Source: Candidatus Gastranaerophilales bacterium
Lineage (GTDB): Bacteria; Cyanobacteriota; Vampirovibrionia; Gastranaerophilales; Gastranaerophilaceae
Length of the DNA: 64,000 nt
Assembly: GCA_900552525.1 (NCBI GenBank)
Contig: UNSK01000004.1
Span: 15,705 to 79,704, forward strand
Direction of reading: 5' to 3'
Shown: one piece after another, positions 52,008 through 60,379 of the stretch
Layout: every line of letters starts with the position of its first letter
How positions within the stretch are numbered: position 1 is the stretch's first letter
The notes under the pieces: generated by a model
Told to the model about the DNA's origin: nothing
The model's input: only the letters and a program-made list of their open reading frames with translations
Databases searched by the model: none
Program-made: the position numbers and the translations under genes

Positions 52008-52691
52008 TTAGACAAGTGCCGGATTTGCTATTGATTCTTCAATTCTATTCTCATAACCTGTAAATTCACAAATCTGTCCCGCCCATTCTCTCATAATTTC
52101 GTCTTCTTCAAGTGTATAAGGAATAGGTTTTCCGATTTTTACAGTAATATGTTTTTCGAACAGTTTTTTGGCATATCCATCAAAGCCGCAAATAGCGACA
52201 GGAACTATATCAGCCTTAAATTTTTTCGCAAACATAATAAAACCTTTGTGTACATGGCTTATAACCGGCTCTTTAATAATTTTGCCCTGCGGGAAAATAC
52301 CCAGTGACCACGAGGTATTAAAAACGGATTTTACTGTTTTAAATGTTGCGATTTCCGGTTTTTCTCTATTGACTGCAAATCCTCCCAGCGTATGTACAAG
52401 AAAGCGCAGTAATTTATTGTCATCATGGAATAATTCCTGTTTTGCCATATAAGCAATGGTTTTCCATGCTGCCAGAGCAATTAGCGGAGGGTCAATATAA
52501 GAAACATGGTTGCCTGCATATATAACATTTGATTTCTTGGGCACATTTTCTCGTCCTTCAATCTTAATATTATACATGAGTTTAGTCACCGGATATACTA
52601 CAGTACCCAGAAACCACATATAATAAAACGTTCTGAACCAGTTATAATCTTTTTCTGTTCTTCTATTGTAATTCTTATCCGCTTTCATCAT
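52008..52691 (-). CDS. plsC: PlsC-like 1-acylglycerol-3-phosphate acyltransferase (copy 2)
   Basis: The 227-residue protein has GNHVSYIDPPLI (NH-x4-D), AYMAKQELF, GGFAVNR, LGIFPQGK and VPVAICGFDGY, the ordered blocks of the family. It acylates lysophosphatidate in phospholipid synthesis. It is about 40% like the next gene upstream by eye and lies behind it in the same direction, so a tandem duplication is likely. GGAAGG precedes the ATG. Confidence 0.88.
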   Translation of the reverse strand: MMKADKNYNRRTEKDYNWFRTFYYMWFLGTVVYPVTKLMYNIKIEGRENVPKKSNVIYAGNHVSYIDPPLIALAAWKTIAYMAKQELFHDDNKLLRFLVHTLGGFAVNREKPEIATFKTVKSVFNTSWSLGIFPQGKIIKEPVISHVHKGFIMFAKKFKADIVPVAICGFDGYAKKLFEKHITVKIGKPIPYTLEEDEIMREWAGQICEFTGYENRIEESIANPALV

Positions 52692-52723
52692 TTCCTTCCA
52701 GCTATACTTAAATTAAATCTTTT

Positions 52724-53401
52724 TCATGAACATACTTTATCTTTTTCTACATACTTAAATCCGGTAAGGTCTTCTATTGATTTTTCCCACTTATCAACCA
52801 TACCGGTAACATCGTCTGTGTAAGGTATGATTTTTCCTATTCTTACTATGATTTTTCCTGTAAAAGGAATTCTTTTAACTTCTTGAGTACCGGTAATTCC
52901 AATCGGCAGGATTCCGCACTTTGTACTTTTAGCCAGTGAAGCAAATCCCTTTGTTATGTGGCTGAATTCTCCGGCTTCCTGTCTTGTTCCCTGTGGAAAG
53001 ATGCCGAGTACCCATCCTGTTTCCTTAAGATTTTTTACTGTTTTAATAGTAGAAACACCGAGTTTTTCGCGGTCTACTGCAAATGCCCCGAGCCAGTCAA
53101 GCCACCAGCGCATAAACGGGTTTTCAAAAAGTTCTTTTTTAGCCATGTATGCAACGCCTCTGTTCATTACACCGCAAACTAGGGGAGGATCCAGTGTGGA
53201 TAAGTGGTTGGCTGCAACAATAAAATTGTTATCAGAAGGTATATTTTCTTTTCCGTAAATTTCTAATCTATAGACAAGTTTAAATCTTATCATATAGAAT
53301 ACATGTGTTACGAGAAACTGAAACATTCTGCGCCAGGCATTATAAAACTTGGCATCTCTTAATGAATATTTATTACCGTTAGTCTTTTTATCATTTGACA
53401 T
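52724..53401 (-). CDS. plsC: PlsC-like acyltransferase (copy 1)
   Basis: The protein of 225 residues has AANHLSTLDPPLV (NH-x4-D), AYMAKKELF, GAFAVDREK, LGIFPQGTRQEAGEF and LPIGITGTQ. This is the more classical of the two tandem copies (FPQGTR rather than FPQGK). AAGGGG nine bases upstream selects the ATG at 53401. It probably shares a promoter with the second copy. Confidence 0.9.
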   Translation of the reverse strand: MSNDKKTNGNKYSLRDAKFYNAWRRMFQFLVTHVFYMIRFKLVYRLEIYGKENIPSDNNFIVAANHLSTLDPPLVCGVMNRGVAYMAKKELFENPFMRWWLDWLGAFAVDREKLGVSTIKTVKNLKETGWVLGIFPQGTRQEAGEFSHITKGFASLAKSTKCGILPIGITGTQEVKRIPFTGKIIVRIGKIIPYTDDVTGMVDKWEKSIEDLTGFKYVEKDKVCS

Positions 53402-53470
53402 ATAAAACACCCCTTGTCATGTAGTATTATACTATAAATAACGGTAATAAAATAGTATAGTTAGACAGTT

Positions 53471-53851
53471 TTATTCTTCTTCTGAAGCTTCTCTGTATTC
53501 TTCGTCTGCCTCAGCTTCAAGCCGTTCAATTTCTTTTTCTTCTTCGCTTTTTTCTTTTTCTTCTGCAAGTATATCTTTTATTGATTTCTTATGTTTTTTT
53601 GCATTAAGAACAGATGCAACATTAGTCATTGCAAGCGAATTGAGGGTTGCTCTGAGCAGAGCACTTCTGTCAACAAACTCCTGATTGTAGAAATTATTAC
53701 CTTCTTCTTCGCCTTCTGCCGGCGGAAGGTACATAGCTTCGGAGCCGTACTTGTCCTGACTCATTTTAGCAGCAGTGCCGGAGGGGTCACCGCTTTTGAA
53801 ATTAAATGCCCCGCCGATTCCATAAAAACCCGCTGATCTGTTATCTACCAC
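53471..53851 (-). CDS. Acidic coiled-coil hypothetical protein
   Basis: The 126-residue product starts at a GTG with GAGGT upstream. The N-terminal half (GFYGIGGAFNFKSGDPSG) is Gly-rich with a NFKSG element. The middle has a helical ALLRATLNSLAMTNVASVL, and the last 45 residues are Lys/Glu only-type coiled coil. It might be a structural or adaptor protein. No family recognised. Confidence 0.55.
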   Translation of the reverse strand: MVDNRSAGFYGIGGAFNFKSGDPSGTAAKMSQDKYGSEAMYLPPAEGEEEGNNFYNQEFVDRSALLRATLNSLAMTNVASVLNAKKHKKSIKDILAEEKEKSEEEKEIERLEAEADEEYREASEEE

Positions 53852-53935
53852 TTGTTAGACCTCATGTTAAGGATATTTTATCTTTACATTGTAAATATCC
53901 TCATAGCATAATATAACCTCTAAAAGTATTATTTG

Positions 53936-54802
53936 CTAGTTCGTAACAAAATTGTTACATTGTGAAATGGCAACTCCTGTTTCAATAAACTCTAACCCTT
54001 TTATAATCTGATAATCATCACCAGGAATATCGGTATTAACTTCATCACCGAGTACAAAATATGTAGAGCCTGAGCCTGACATTACGGCATTTGGAATATA
54101 TTCTTTGATTTTTTTGAGCTCTTTGTAGTCATCAAATACAGCGTATTCTAAATCATTGTATAGATATTCTGAAAAATCTTGATTGTTATCAAACGCATTG
54201 AGCATTTTCTCTGTCATATTCTTTTGAGGTTTGTTGGTTTTATTTGAATATTTTGTGTAAGCTTCTCTTGCAGATATTCCGAGATTTTTAGGTTTTATAA
54301 GCGTAAGTTTCGATTTAACGGGCTTAAGTTTCTTTATCACTTCACCTCTTGATGTTGCGAGTATCGAACCGCCTTCTAAGCAGACATTAAGGTCAGAGCC
54401 CAGAGTTTCGCAGAGTTTGTGTATTGTTTTTAGCGGATGGCCTAATAATTCGTTGAGTCCGAAAATAGTTCCTGCAGCATCAGAACTTCCTCCTGCCAAA
54501 CCTGCTGAAATAGGAATATTTTTGTCTATATAGATTTCTGTCCTGACATTGTTAATGCCTGTTTCTCTATAAAATAATTCAGCAGCTCTGTATACAAGGT
54601 TTTTTTCATTATAAGGAATTTCACTGCTATTTCCTGACAGTAAAATCTCTCCATCGCCTTCCCCTACTTTGATAATAAGAGTATCATACAGACTTATTGT
54701 CTGCATAATACTTTTGATATTGTGAAATCCGTCTTCTCTTTTATTAACTATTTCCAGCGTAAGATTAATCTTTGCCGGACAATTAACTGTTATGCTATTC
54801 AT
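53936..54802 (-). CDS. ispE: 4-diphosphocytidyl-2-C-methyl-D-erythritol kinase
   Basis: The 288-residue GHMP kinase has PAKINLTLEIVNKREDGFHNI, the ATP loop PISAGLAGGSSDAAGTI, DLNVCLEGG and the late VMSGSGSTYFVL. It works in the MEP isoprenoid pathway, which cyanobacteria-like organisms use. TG-A-TATAAT (54814-54809) ends six bases before the ATG with no Shine-Dalgarno, so the mRNA is probably leaderless. Confidence 0.95.
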   Translation of the reverse strand: MNSITVNCPAKINLTLEIVNKREDGFHNIKSIMQTISLYDTLIIKVGEGDGEILLSGNSSEIPYNEKNLVYRAAELFYRETGINNVRTEIYIDKNIPISAGLAGGSSDAAGTIFGLNELLGHPLKTIHKLCETLGSDLNVCLEGGSILATSRGEVIKKLKPVKSKLTLIKPKNLGISAREAYTKYSNKTNKPQKNMTEKMLNAFDNNQDFSEYLYNDLEYAVFDDYKELKKIKEYIPNAVMSGSGSTYFVLGDEVNTDIPGDDYQIIKGLEFIETGVAISQCNNFVTN

Positions 54803-54822
54803 AGGTAAATTATATCATGAAG

Positions 54823-55293
54823 TCACTTGTGATAAGTTTCATTTTTAAGGATTTTGAAAGCTCTGTAAATTTGTTCGATAAGCAGAAGCCTTGCAAACTG
54901 ATGCAGGAAAGTCATTTTTGACAAGCTGAGTCTAAAATCTGCACGGTTAGACACTGTAGGGGCAATTCCGCAGGATGAGCCGATTATAAAAACTAGCTCT
55001 CCTGTTCCGTTGATGGTAATTGCATTAATTTTTTCTGCAAATTCCTCGGAAGAAAGCTGTTTACCTCCAATTTCAAGTGTAATTACATACGAATCGTTTT
55101 TTATATTTGATAAAATTTTTTCGCCCTCTTGGAGAAGTGCTTTTTCAATTAAATTTTCATCTTTAATTTCGACCGGCTGAAGCTCAACAATTTCAACAGA
55201 AGCATAAGGTGTAAGACGTTTCATAAACTCGTCAATGCCGTCTTTCAAAAACTTTTCTTTGATTTTTCCGAGCGCAATTATCTTGATTTTCAT
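54823..55293 (-). CDS. rlmH: 23S rRNA pseudouridine-1915 N3-methyltransferase
   Basis: The 156-residue SPOUT enzyme has KIKIIALGKIKEKFLKDGIDEF, FIIGSSCGIAPTV (the knot site), LSLSKMTFLHQFARLLLIEQIYRAFKIL and ends in TYHK; all are hallmarks of RlmH (YbeA). The ATG at 55293 is preceded by AGAAGG; a longer frame back to 55317 is unlikely. It lies between mscS and ispE. Confidence 0.95.
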   Translation of the reverse strand: MKIKIIALGKIKEKFLKDGIDEFMKRLTPYASVEIVELQPVEIKDENLIEKALLQEGEKILSNIKNDSYVITLEIGGKQLSSEEFAEKINAITINGTGELVFIIGSSCGIAPTVSNRADFRLSLSKMTFLHQFARLLLIEQIYRAFKILKNETYHK

Positions 55294-55338
55294 TTTTTTT
55301 TTATAACCTTCTGGCACTCCTTCTGGACAAACTACTAA

Positions 55339-56175
55339 TTATTTTGCCATATAAATACTTGTAGAAGGGAACGCAAATTCAATTCCCTCTTCCCTGTATC
55401 TTTGAATTATTTTTCTTATAACAGAACTTTTTACCTGAACATAATCTGCCCACGAGGTTCTGGAAGTTTCGCAAACCAATCTTACAACAATTGAGCTCGG
55501 TGCCATGTTTTCAATAAAAGCATGAACTCCATCCTCAATGTCGTCATTAGTGTCTGCAATTTCTCTAAGTATTTCACAGGCTCTGTCAAGCTTTTCGTTA
55601 GAAGTTCCGTACTCAACATCTACTGAAATATCTATTCTTCTTCTATGAGCTTGAGAAACATTTGTGATTTCTTCGTTCGCAAGCTGGTTGTTAGGAACAT
55701 TAACAATAAAACCTTCCAGTGTTCTGATTGTTGTAGAACGCAGGTTAATATTTTCAACAGTACCTTCGTAGCCGTTAAACTTTATGTATTCACCAATTTT
55801 GTAAACTCTGTCCGCAAGAAGTCCTACAGACCCGAATACGTTTCCGATTGCTTCTTTAGCAGCAAAACCGACTGCTAAACCTGTAATTCCAAAACCTGCA
55901 ATAAGTGATGTTACATTATATCCAAAACTTTGTAAAAATCCTGCAAGCAGAAGGAAGATGATGATTGCTTTTAATATCTTAGACAGAACCGGCAGGAGGT
56001 TTAAAAGCGGAGAGTCCGAGTTTTTTAACCGTAATTTTTTTTCTACTCTGGAACTGAAAACATCAATCAGGGTGGAAGTCCCCCATATCAAAATTATATT
56101 GACGATAACACCAATGATGAATTTGGCATGTGTTCCAAAAAATTTTGCAATCGGTTCAAAAACTATATCAATCAT
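55339..56175 (-). CDS. Small mechanosensitive channel (MscS family)
   Basis: The 278-residue protein has three N-terminal membrane segments, the last (VTSLIAGFGITGLAVGFAAKEAIGNVFGS) being the Gly/Ala-rich pore helix. The cytoplasmic beta domain follows with YIKFNGYEGTVENINLRSTTIRTLEG and PNNQLANEEI, and the alpha-beta end. It releases solutes on hypo-osmotic shock. GAGAGG precedes the ATG; it follows nifS by five bases and is likely co-transcribed. Confidence 0.93.
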   Translation of the reverse strand: MIDIVFEPIAKFFGTHAKFIIGVIVNIILIWGTSTLIDVFSSRVEKKLRLKNSDSPLLNLLPVLSKILKAIIIFLLLAGFLQSFGYNVTSLIAGFGITGLAVGFAAKEAIGNVFGSVGLLADRVYKIGEYIKFNGYEGTVENINLRSTTIRTLEGFIVNVPNNQLANEEITNVSQAHRRRIDISVDVEYGTSNEKLDRACEILREIADTNDDIEDGVHAFIENMAPSSIVVRLVCETSRTSWADYVQVKSSVIRKIIQRYREEGIEFAFPSTSIYMAK

Positions 56176-56180
56176 ATTAG

Positions 56181-57368
56181 TTAACCTCTCCGTTTCCTTA
56201 GTTCTTTCAGTTCATCTTGAAATGGGGAAATTGATGTCAATTTATCCATAATTGCCGGCATGTGTTCAACAACAAAGTCGATTTCTTTCTCTGTAGTGAA
56301 TCTTGACAGACTGAATCTTATTGAACCATGAAGAGCTGTAAATGGTATTCCCATAGCTCTTAATACGTGGCTTGGTTCGAGCGAACCTGATGTGCATGCA
56401 CTTCCGGAACTTGCACAAACTCCAATATCACTCAGGTGAAGAAGTATTAATTCGCCTTCCACGTATTCAAAACCTATATTGGAAGTGTTTGGTACTCTGT
56501 TTTTAATAGAGCTATTCAGTCTTGCATTGAAAACATTTTTCATAATACCTTCTTCAAGCCTGTCCCTCAAACGCTTAACTTCGGTTAATTCAAATTGAAG
56601 AGCATCCTGAGCAAGTTCTGCAGCTTTACCCAGAGCGACGATATAAGGAACATTTTCTGTACCTGCTCTCAGACCTCTTTCCTGATGACCGCCGTTAATA
56701 AGCGGTGTAAGTCTTACATCAGGTTTAACATATAATGCGCCTACACCCTTCGGTGCATGGAATTTATGGCCTGAAATTCCTAACAAATCAATGTTTGCTT
56801 CCTTTACATTAATTGGAAGTTTACCGCTTGCCTGTACTGCGTCTACAAAAAACCTTGTTTCAGGAGAATGAGATCTTATGTAATCTCCAATTTCTTCTAC
56901 CGGATAAATTACTCCGGTTTCGTTGTTTGCATACATTATAGAAACAAGTGCGGTATCTTTTCTGAGCTTTGATTTGAACTCCTCAATATCAAGTTCGCCT
57001 TGGGAGTTTACTCCGATGTAGTCAACTTCGTAACCCTGTTTCTCAAATTCTTTATATGTATTTAAAACAGCAGGATGTTCAACACTTGTTGTAATAATAT
57101 GGCGTTTTTCCCTGTTACAGTTGAGTACGCCTTTGATAGCTGTACTTGCAGATTCTGAACCGCAAGATGTAAAGTATATGTCTTTCTCATTTTTTGCGCC
57201 GAGAAAATCTCTTACTTTAACCCTTGCCTCGCGGATTGCTGCAGCAGGTTTCCTGGCAAAATCATACATGCTTGAAGGATTGGCATAATCCTGTTCCAAG
57301 AATGGAAGCATCTCTTCCAAAACTTTTTCATCTACTTTTGTGGTTGCATTATTATCTAGATATATCAT
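56181..57368 (-). CDS. nifS: Cysteine desulfurase
   Basis: The 395-residue PLP enzyme has IYLDNNATTKVDEKVL, TSCGSESASTAIKG, EHPAVLNTYKEFE, SGHKFHAPKGVGALYV (PLP lysine) and the active Cys loop SSGSACTSGSLEPSHVL. It delivers sulfur to NifU, whose gene is directly upstream (order nifU, nifS on the minus strand). AAGGGAC precedes the ATG. Housekeeping Fe-S assembly is the likely role; no nitrogenase genes are seen. Confidence 0.96.
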   Translation of the reverse strand: MIYLDNNATTKVDEKVLEEMLPFLEQDYANPSSMYDFARKPAAAIREARVKVRDFLGAKNEKDIYFTSCGSESASTAIKGVLNCNREKRHIITTSVEHPAVLNTYKEFEKQGYEVDYIGVNSQGELDIEEFKSKLRKDTALVSIMYANNETGVIYPVEEIGDYIRSHSPETRFFVDAVQASGKLPINVKEANIDLLGISGHKFHAPKGVGALYVKPDVRLTPLINGGHQERGLRAGTENVPYIVALGKAAELAQDALQFELTEVKRLRDRLEEGIMKNVFNARLNSSIKNRVPNTSNIGFEYVEGELILLHLSDIGVCASSGSACTSGSLEPSHVLRAMGIPFTALHGSIRFSLSRFTTEKEIDFVVEHMPAIMDKLTSISPFQDELKELRKRRG

Positions 57369-57387
57369 TTTTTGTCCCTTTTCCTAA

Positions 57388-57425
57388 CTCCCTCTCCTTG
57401 GGGAGAGGGCTGGGGTGAGGGGTTA
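57388..57425 (+). repeat. CCCTCTCC palindromic repeat, single copy
   Basis: CCCTCTCC (57390-57397) and GGAGAGGG (57402-57409) form a perfect stem, followed by CTGGGGTGAGGGG. The copy fills most of the gap between nifU and nifS. The same unit, in this orientation, lies at 59956-59993, and inverted at 60335-60373. Confidence 0.85.
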
Positions 57426-57447
57426 TCCCATAGGGAGCCTCAACCTT

Positions 57448-58278
57448 TCATACCTGTTCTACTTCTAAGCTGCTGTCGACTTTATCTTTGAGTACTGATT
57501 CAACGAAAGCTTTTAATGTCATTGTTGCATTTTTGCATCCGCTGCACATTCCTGTAAGTTTTACTTTAACCTTGTTTCCTTCAACATCAATTAACTCAAT
57601 ATCTCCGCCGTCTTTTTGCAGCTGCGGTGAAATCTGCTGGTCAATAACTCTGCCTATTTTCAAAATCTTTTGTGCAGCAGTCATTACAGGTGCCTGACCT
57701 TCTTTTCTTAAATAAGTTTCAATGATATCTTTTATAACACCTTTGCATCTTCCGCAAGCTCCGCCCGCTTTGGTGTAATTTGTAACTTCTTCTACAGTTT
57801 TAAGGCCATTTACTTTAATTGCTTCCCAAATCTGATTTTCTGTTACGTTAAAGCAGGTGCATACGATTTTATCACCGCTTTGGGATAAACCTGCTTCTTT
57901 TTCTATTTCTTCTTTACCGTAATACTTTTTGAGTGCATCTTCCAGCGCTTCCTGTCCCATAACTGAACAATGCATTTTTTCTTGCGGCAGACCGCCTAAT
58001 TCTTCAGCAATGTCTTTGTTTGTAATTTTTTTAGCTTCTTCAAGAGTTTTTCCAATAATCATTTCTGTCAAAATGCTTGATGAAGCAACTGCCGAACCGC
58101 AGCCAAAAGTCTGAAATTTTGCATCTTTTATAATATTACCGTCTAATTTAATATATAGTTTTAAAGAATCGCCGCATGCAAGCGAGCCTGCTTCGCCGAT
58201 TAAATCTGCATTATCAATTTTACCGACATTTCTGGGATGTCTGTAATGTTCAAGTACTTTTTCTGAATATTCCCACAT
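57448..58278 (-). CDS. nifU: Fe-S scaffold NifU, three-domain form
   Basis: The 276-residue protein joins an IscU-like N-terminal domain (ACGDSLKLYIK, FQTFGCGSAVASSS, EKMHCSVMGQEA), a central [2Fe-2S] Fer2_BFD domain (CTCFNVTENQI, GACGRCKGVI) and a C-terminal NifU domain (QKDGGDIELIDV, GMCSGCKNATMTLK). It assembles Fe-S clusters with the neighbouring NifS. GAGGTGAT precedes the ATG. The full three-domain form is found in some anaerobes as the general system. Confidence 0.96.
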   Translation of the reverse strand: MWEYSEKVLEHYRHPRNVGKIDNADLIGEAGSLACGDSLKLYIKLDGNIIKDAKFQTFGCGSAVASSSILTEMIIGKTLEEAKKITNKDIAEELGGLPQEKMHCSVMGQEALEDALKKYYGKEEIEKEAGLSQSGDKIVCTCFNVTENQIWEAIKVNGLKTVEEVTNYTKAGGACGRCKGVIKDIIETYLRKEGQAPVMTAAQKILKIGRVIDQQISPQLQKDGGDIELIDVEGNKVKVKLTGMCSGCKNATMTLKAFVESVLKDKVDSSLEVEQV

Positions 58279-58349
58279 TTATATCACCTCGTATCTGGTT
58301 GGATTTTCCAATAATATTTTATTACAAAAGGTGAGAAATGTATATTGTA

Positions 58350-58679
58350 CTATTTTTTATGTTGAAAATAACTCTTCATGACATCAAGAAAAAATTTTAA
58401 ATCTTCTTCACTGCTTGTATCTAAATATTTTTGAATATCGCTGCGATAATACTTTTCGGGTTCATGTTCACTGAAATCAAACAGCTCTCTTTCACTTGTT
58501 TTTAAAGCCTGAGCAATCCTTTCTAAAGTTTCTGCTGTCATAAAACGTTTACCGCGTTCAATGTTGCTTAAATTAGGGGTATCCATATTAACAAGTTCTG
58601 CAAGCGCCTCCTGCGAAAGCCCTAATTCTTTGCGGCGTGCTTTTATTCTTGCTCCTAGTTTTTCTTTTAAAGTGCGCAT
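58350..58679 (-). CDS. XRE-family regulator
   Basis: The 109-residue protein has a Cro/C1 helix-turn-helix at about 8-66 (LGARIKARRKELGLSQEALAELVNMDTPNLSNIERGKRFMTAETLERIAQAL) and a helical tail ending YLDTSSEEDLKFFLDVMKSYF. The architecture is like that of the regulator at 38604-38924, a paralogue by design. AAAGGGG precedes the ATG. It lies upstream of nifU; control of Fe-S genes is possible but not shown. Confidence 0.85.
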   Translation of the reverse strand: MRTLKEKLGARIKARRKELGLSQEALAELVNMDTPNLSNIERGKRFMTAETLERIAQALKTSERELFDFSEHEPEKYYRSDIQKYLDTSSEEDLKFFLDVMKSYFQHKK

Positions 58680-58793
58680 ATTAACCCCTTTAATATAAAT
58701 CTTACTTTTATAATTGTTTGAAAATAAGTTGCTAATATGCTATATACATGTTATTAATATAGTAAATTATGCTAAGTTATCGTTGAGGTATGA

Positions 58794-59522
58794 ATGGGAA
58801 TACTAAAAGATATTTGTCAGGATATATTTTCTGTAAAAAATAAGTATGTAGGAGATTTTAAGTTCAAGATTGTAAGAATTTTGGGTTTAAAGCTTTCAAA
58901 ATCACTTGGATATCAGACAAAAGGGAAGAATAATAAGATTTATATAATTGAAAATTCAGTCAGAAAAGAACTGAAAAAATGTATTTACGGGCTGCGTATA
59001 AATATAAAAGGCGACAACAACGAAGTAATTATAAATACTCCATATAAGTTTGATAATTGCAGCATTATAATTGAAGGGAATAATTCTTCAATATTTATTT
59101 CATCTGACGTTGATTTGAGAAATACATGTTTCGTTAGTTATAATTGTTCAAAGATTTTTATCGGTCAAGCCGTTACAATAAACGGGGCTAATATTTATTG
59201 TGCCTCAGATAATTCCTGTATTAAACTCGGAGATGATTGTATGCTCTCATGGGGTATTCATATAATTAGCGGAGATTTTCATAATATAACAGCGCCGGAG
59301 GGTGGAGAGATTATTAACAGGGGGAAGTTTTGCAAAATTGGAAAACACGTGTGGATAGGCCATGATGCTTCTATTTGTAAAAATGTTAGAATCGCAGACA
59401 ATAGTATTATCGGGGCACATGCTGTTGTCACAAAAAGTTTTAGTGAAAAGAATGCTGTAATTGCCGGAAACCCCGCAAAAATAGTTAAACAAGGTGTCGA
59501 ATGGCATAGAGAACGAGTTTAG
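58794..59522 (+). CDS. Hexapeptide-repeat acyltransferase
   Basis: The 242-residue protein ends in a left-handed beta-helix: IKLGDDCMLSWGIHIISGDFHNI, GKFCKIGKHVWIGHDASICKNVRIADNSIIGAHAVVTKSF and AVIAGNPAKIVKQG, the pattern of O-acetyltransferases for surface sugars (CatB/LbH group). The first 110 residues are also beta-rich. The catalytic His is likely in SGDFHN. GAGGT precedes the ATG. It shares its stop in TTAG with the convergent zinc-ribbon gene. Confidence 0.85.
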   Translation: MGILKDICQDIFSVKNKYVGDFKFKIVRILGLKLSKSLGYQTKGKNNKIYIIENSVRKELKKCIYGLRINIKGDNNEVIINTPYKFDNCSIIIEGNNSSIFISSDVDLRNTCFVSYNCSKIFIGQAVTINGANIYCASDNSCIKLGDDCMLSWGIHIISGDFHNITAPEGGEIINRGKFCKIGKHVWIGHDASICKNVRIADNSIIGAHAVVTKSFSEKNAVIAGNPAKIVKQGVEWHRERV

Positions 59523-59836
59523 TTTTCCAGCCTTTTTTGTTCTTGTTTTAAAAATTCGCAGTCAGCTTCCAGCCTTTTGTCTTCCATTGCGTCAATAAGT
59601 TCTTCAATGTTTTTAATCTGACCGAGTTCAAAACCTACTTCTGCAAGAAGTACACAGTCGTTGCAGAGTCTGTAATTTTGTCCGTAATGAACAGAGCCTG
59701 CAAGCGATTTTGTATCTCCGCATGCTGCGCAGGTAAAGAATTCATTTTCACAATCCGGATTTTCTTCTATATCATCAAGCCGCATCTGCTCAACTACGAG
59801 CTGCATTTCTTTTACGACTTCTTCTTTATTTTTCAT
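59519..59836 (-). CDS. Zinc-ribbon-like small protein
   Basis: The 105-residue product starts at the ATG preceded by AAAGGAC; a frame extends upstream to 59902 but lacks a ribosome site. A four-cysteine site FTCAACGDTKSLAG and RLCNDCVLLAEVG is framed by helical, charged segments. Zinc binding is likely; DNA or protein contact cannot be told apart. The bases just upstream of its start are duplicated 89 bases farther up. Confidence 0.6.
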   Translation of the reverse strand: MKNKEEVVKEMQLVVEQMRLDDIEENPDCENEFFTCAACGDTKSLAGSVHYGQNYRLCNDCVLLAEVGFELGQIKNIEELIDAMEDKRLEADCEFLKQEQKRLEN

Positions 59837-59840
59837 CTTG

Positions 59841-59948
59841 TAGTCCTTTCTTTGAGGATGGCTCGGCGTTTTAGTATAAATCTGGAATTTAACTATTGCC
59901 ATCCGATATTTTATCTACGTGCGTAGCACTAGTCCTTTCTTTGAGGAT
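59841..59948. repeat. 19-bp direct repeats, 89-base period
   Basis: TAGTCCTTTCTTTGAGGAT occurs at 59841-59859 and 59930-59948. On the minus strand it holds the ribosome site of the zinc-ribbon gene. The 70 bases between may be an insertion with a target duplication. Confidence 0.8.
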
Positions 59949-59955
59949 TGTTTTA

Positions 59956-59993
59956 CTCCCTCTCCTTAGGGAGAGGGATGGGGTGAGGGTTTA
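59956..59993 (+). repeat. CCCTCTCC palindromic repeat at the 3' end of the DUF559 gene
   Basis: CCCTCTCC (59958-59965) and GGAGAGGG (59970-59977), followed by ATGGGGTGAGGG. The stop codon of the DUF559 gene is the last three bases of the repeat. Confidence 0.85.
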
Positions 59994-60329
59994 TTTCAAC
60001 CATTTTAATATTTCTTCATATACACCCGCTATGTTATTATCAATATCTGTATTCCAAAATCTTAAAACTTTAAAACCTCTATCATTAAGATATTTTGTCC
60101 TTTCTATATCATGCTGCATATTCAATTCTTCATTATGTTGTCCGCCATCAATTTCTATAATTAATAATTTTTCTTTACATATAAAGTCAACAATATAGTT
60201 TCCAATAGGATATTGTCTTTTAAATTTAAAATTATTAATATTAGAGTTTCGTAGTATTTTCCATAACAGTCTTTCTTGTGGTGTCGAATTTTTTCTAAGC
60301 GTTTTAGCTAATTCAGTCAATCTATTCAA
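59991..60329 (-). CDS. DUF559/Vsr-like endonuclease-fold protein
   Basis: The 112-residue protein is a compact PD-(D/E)xK-type fold: TPQERLLWKILRNSNINNFKFKRQYPIGNYIVDFICKEKLLIIEIDGGQHNE, then RTKYLNDRGFKVLRFWNTDI. The D-F, E-I-D-G-x-Q-H core is typical of DUF559, related to the Vsr mismatch nuclease. The start is a TTG, with GAGGGGG of the flanking repeat eight bases ahead as its ribosome site. Its stop lies in the other repeat. The gene and two inverted repeats thus form one compact unit, reminiscent of REP-RAYT units. Confidence 0.85.
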   Translation of the reverse strand: MNRLTELAKTLRKNSTPQERLLWKILRNSNINNFKFKRQYPIGNYIVDFICKEKLLIIEIDGGQHNEELNMQHDIERTKYLNDRGFKVLRFWNTDIDNNIAGVYEEILKWLK

Positions 60330-60334
60330 AATAG

Positions 60335-60373
60335 CCCCCTCACCCTAGCCCTCTCCCTATGGAGAGGGGATAT
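60335..60373 (-). repeat. CCCTCTCC palindromic repeat at the 5' end of the DUF559 gene
   Basis: CCCTCTCC (60349-60356) and GGAGAGGG (60361-60368), preceded by CCCCCTCACCCTAG. It is inverted with respect to the copy at 59956-59993. Confidence 0.85.
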
Positions 60374-60379
60374 TTATTT

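Noticed and set aside
56181..58278. A nitrogen-fixation locus
   Set aside because: nifS and nifU are present but there are no nifHDK or other nif genes; in anaerobes this pair is the general Fe-S system.
59836..59902. An N-terminal extension of the zinc-ribbon protein
   Set aside because: The extension lies in the 70-base segment between direct repeats and has no ribosome site, while the ATG at 59836 has AAAGGAC.
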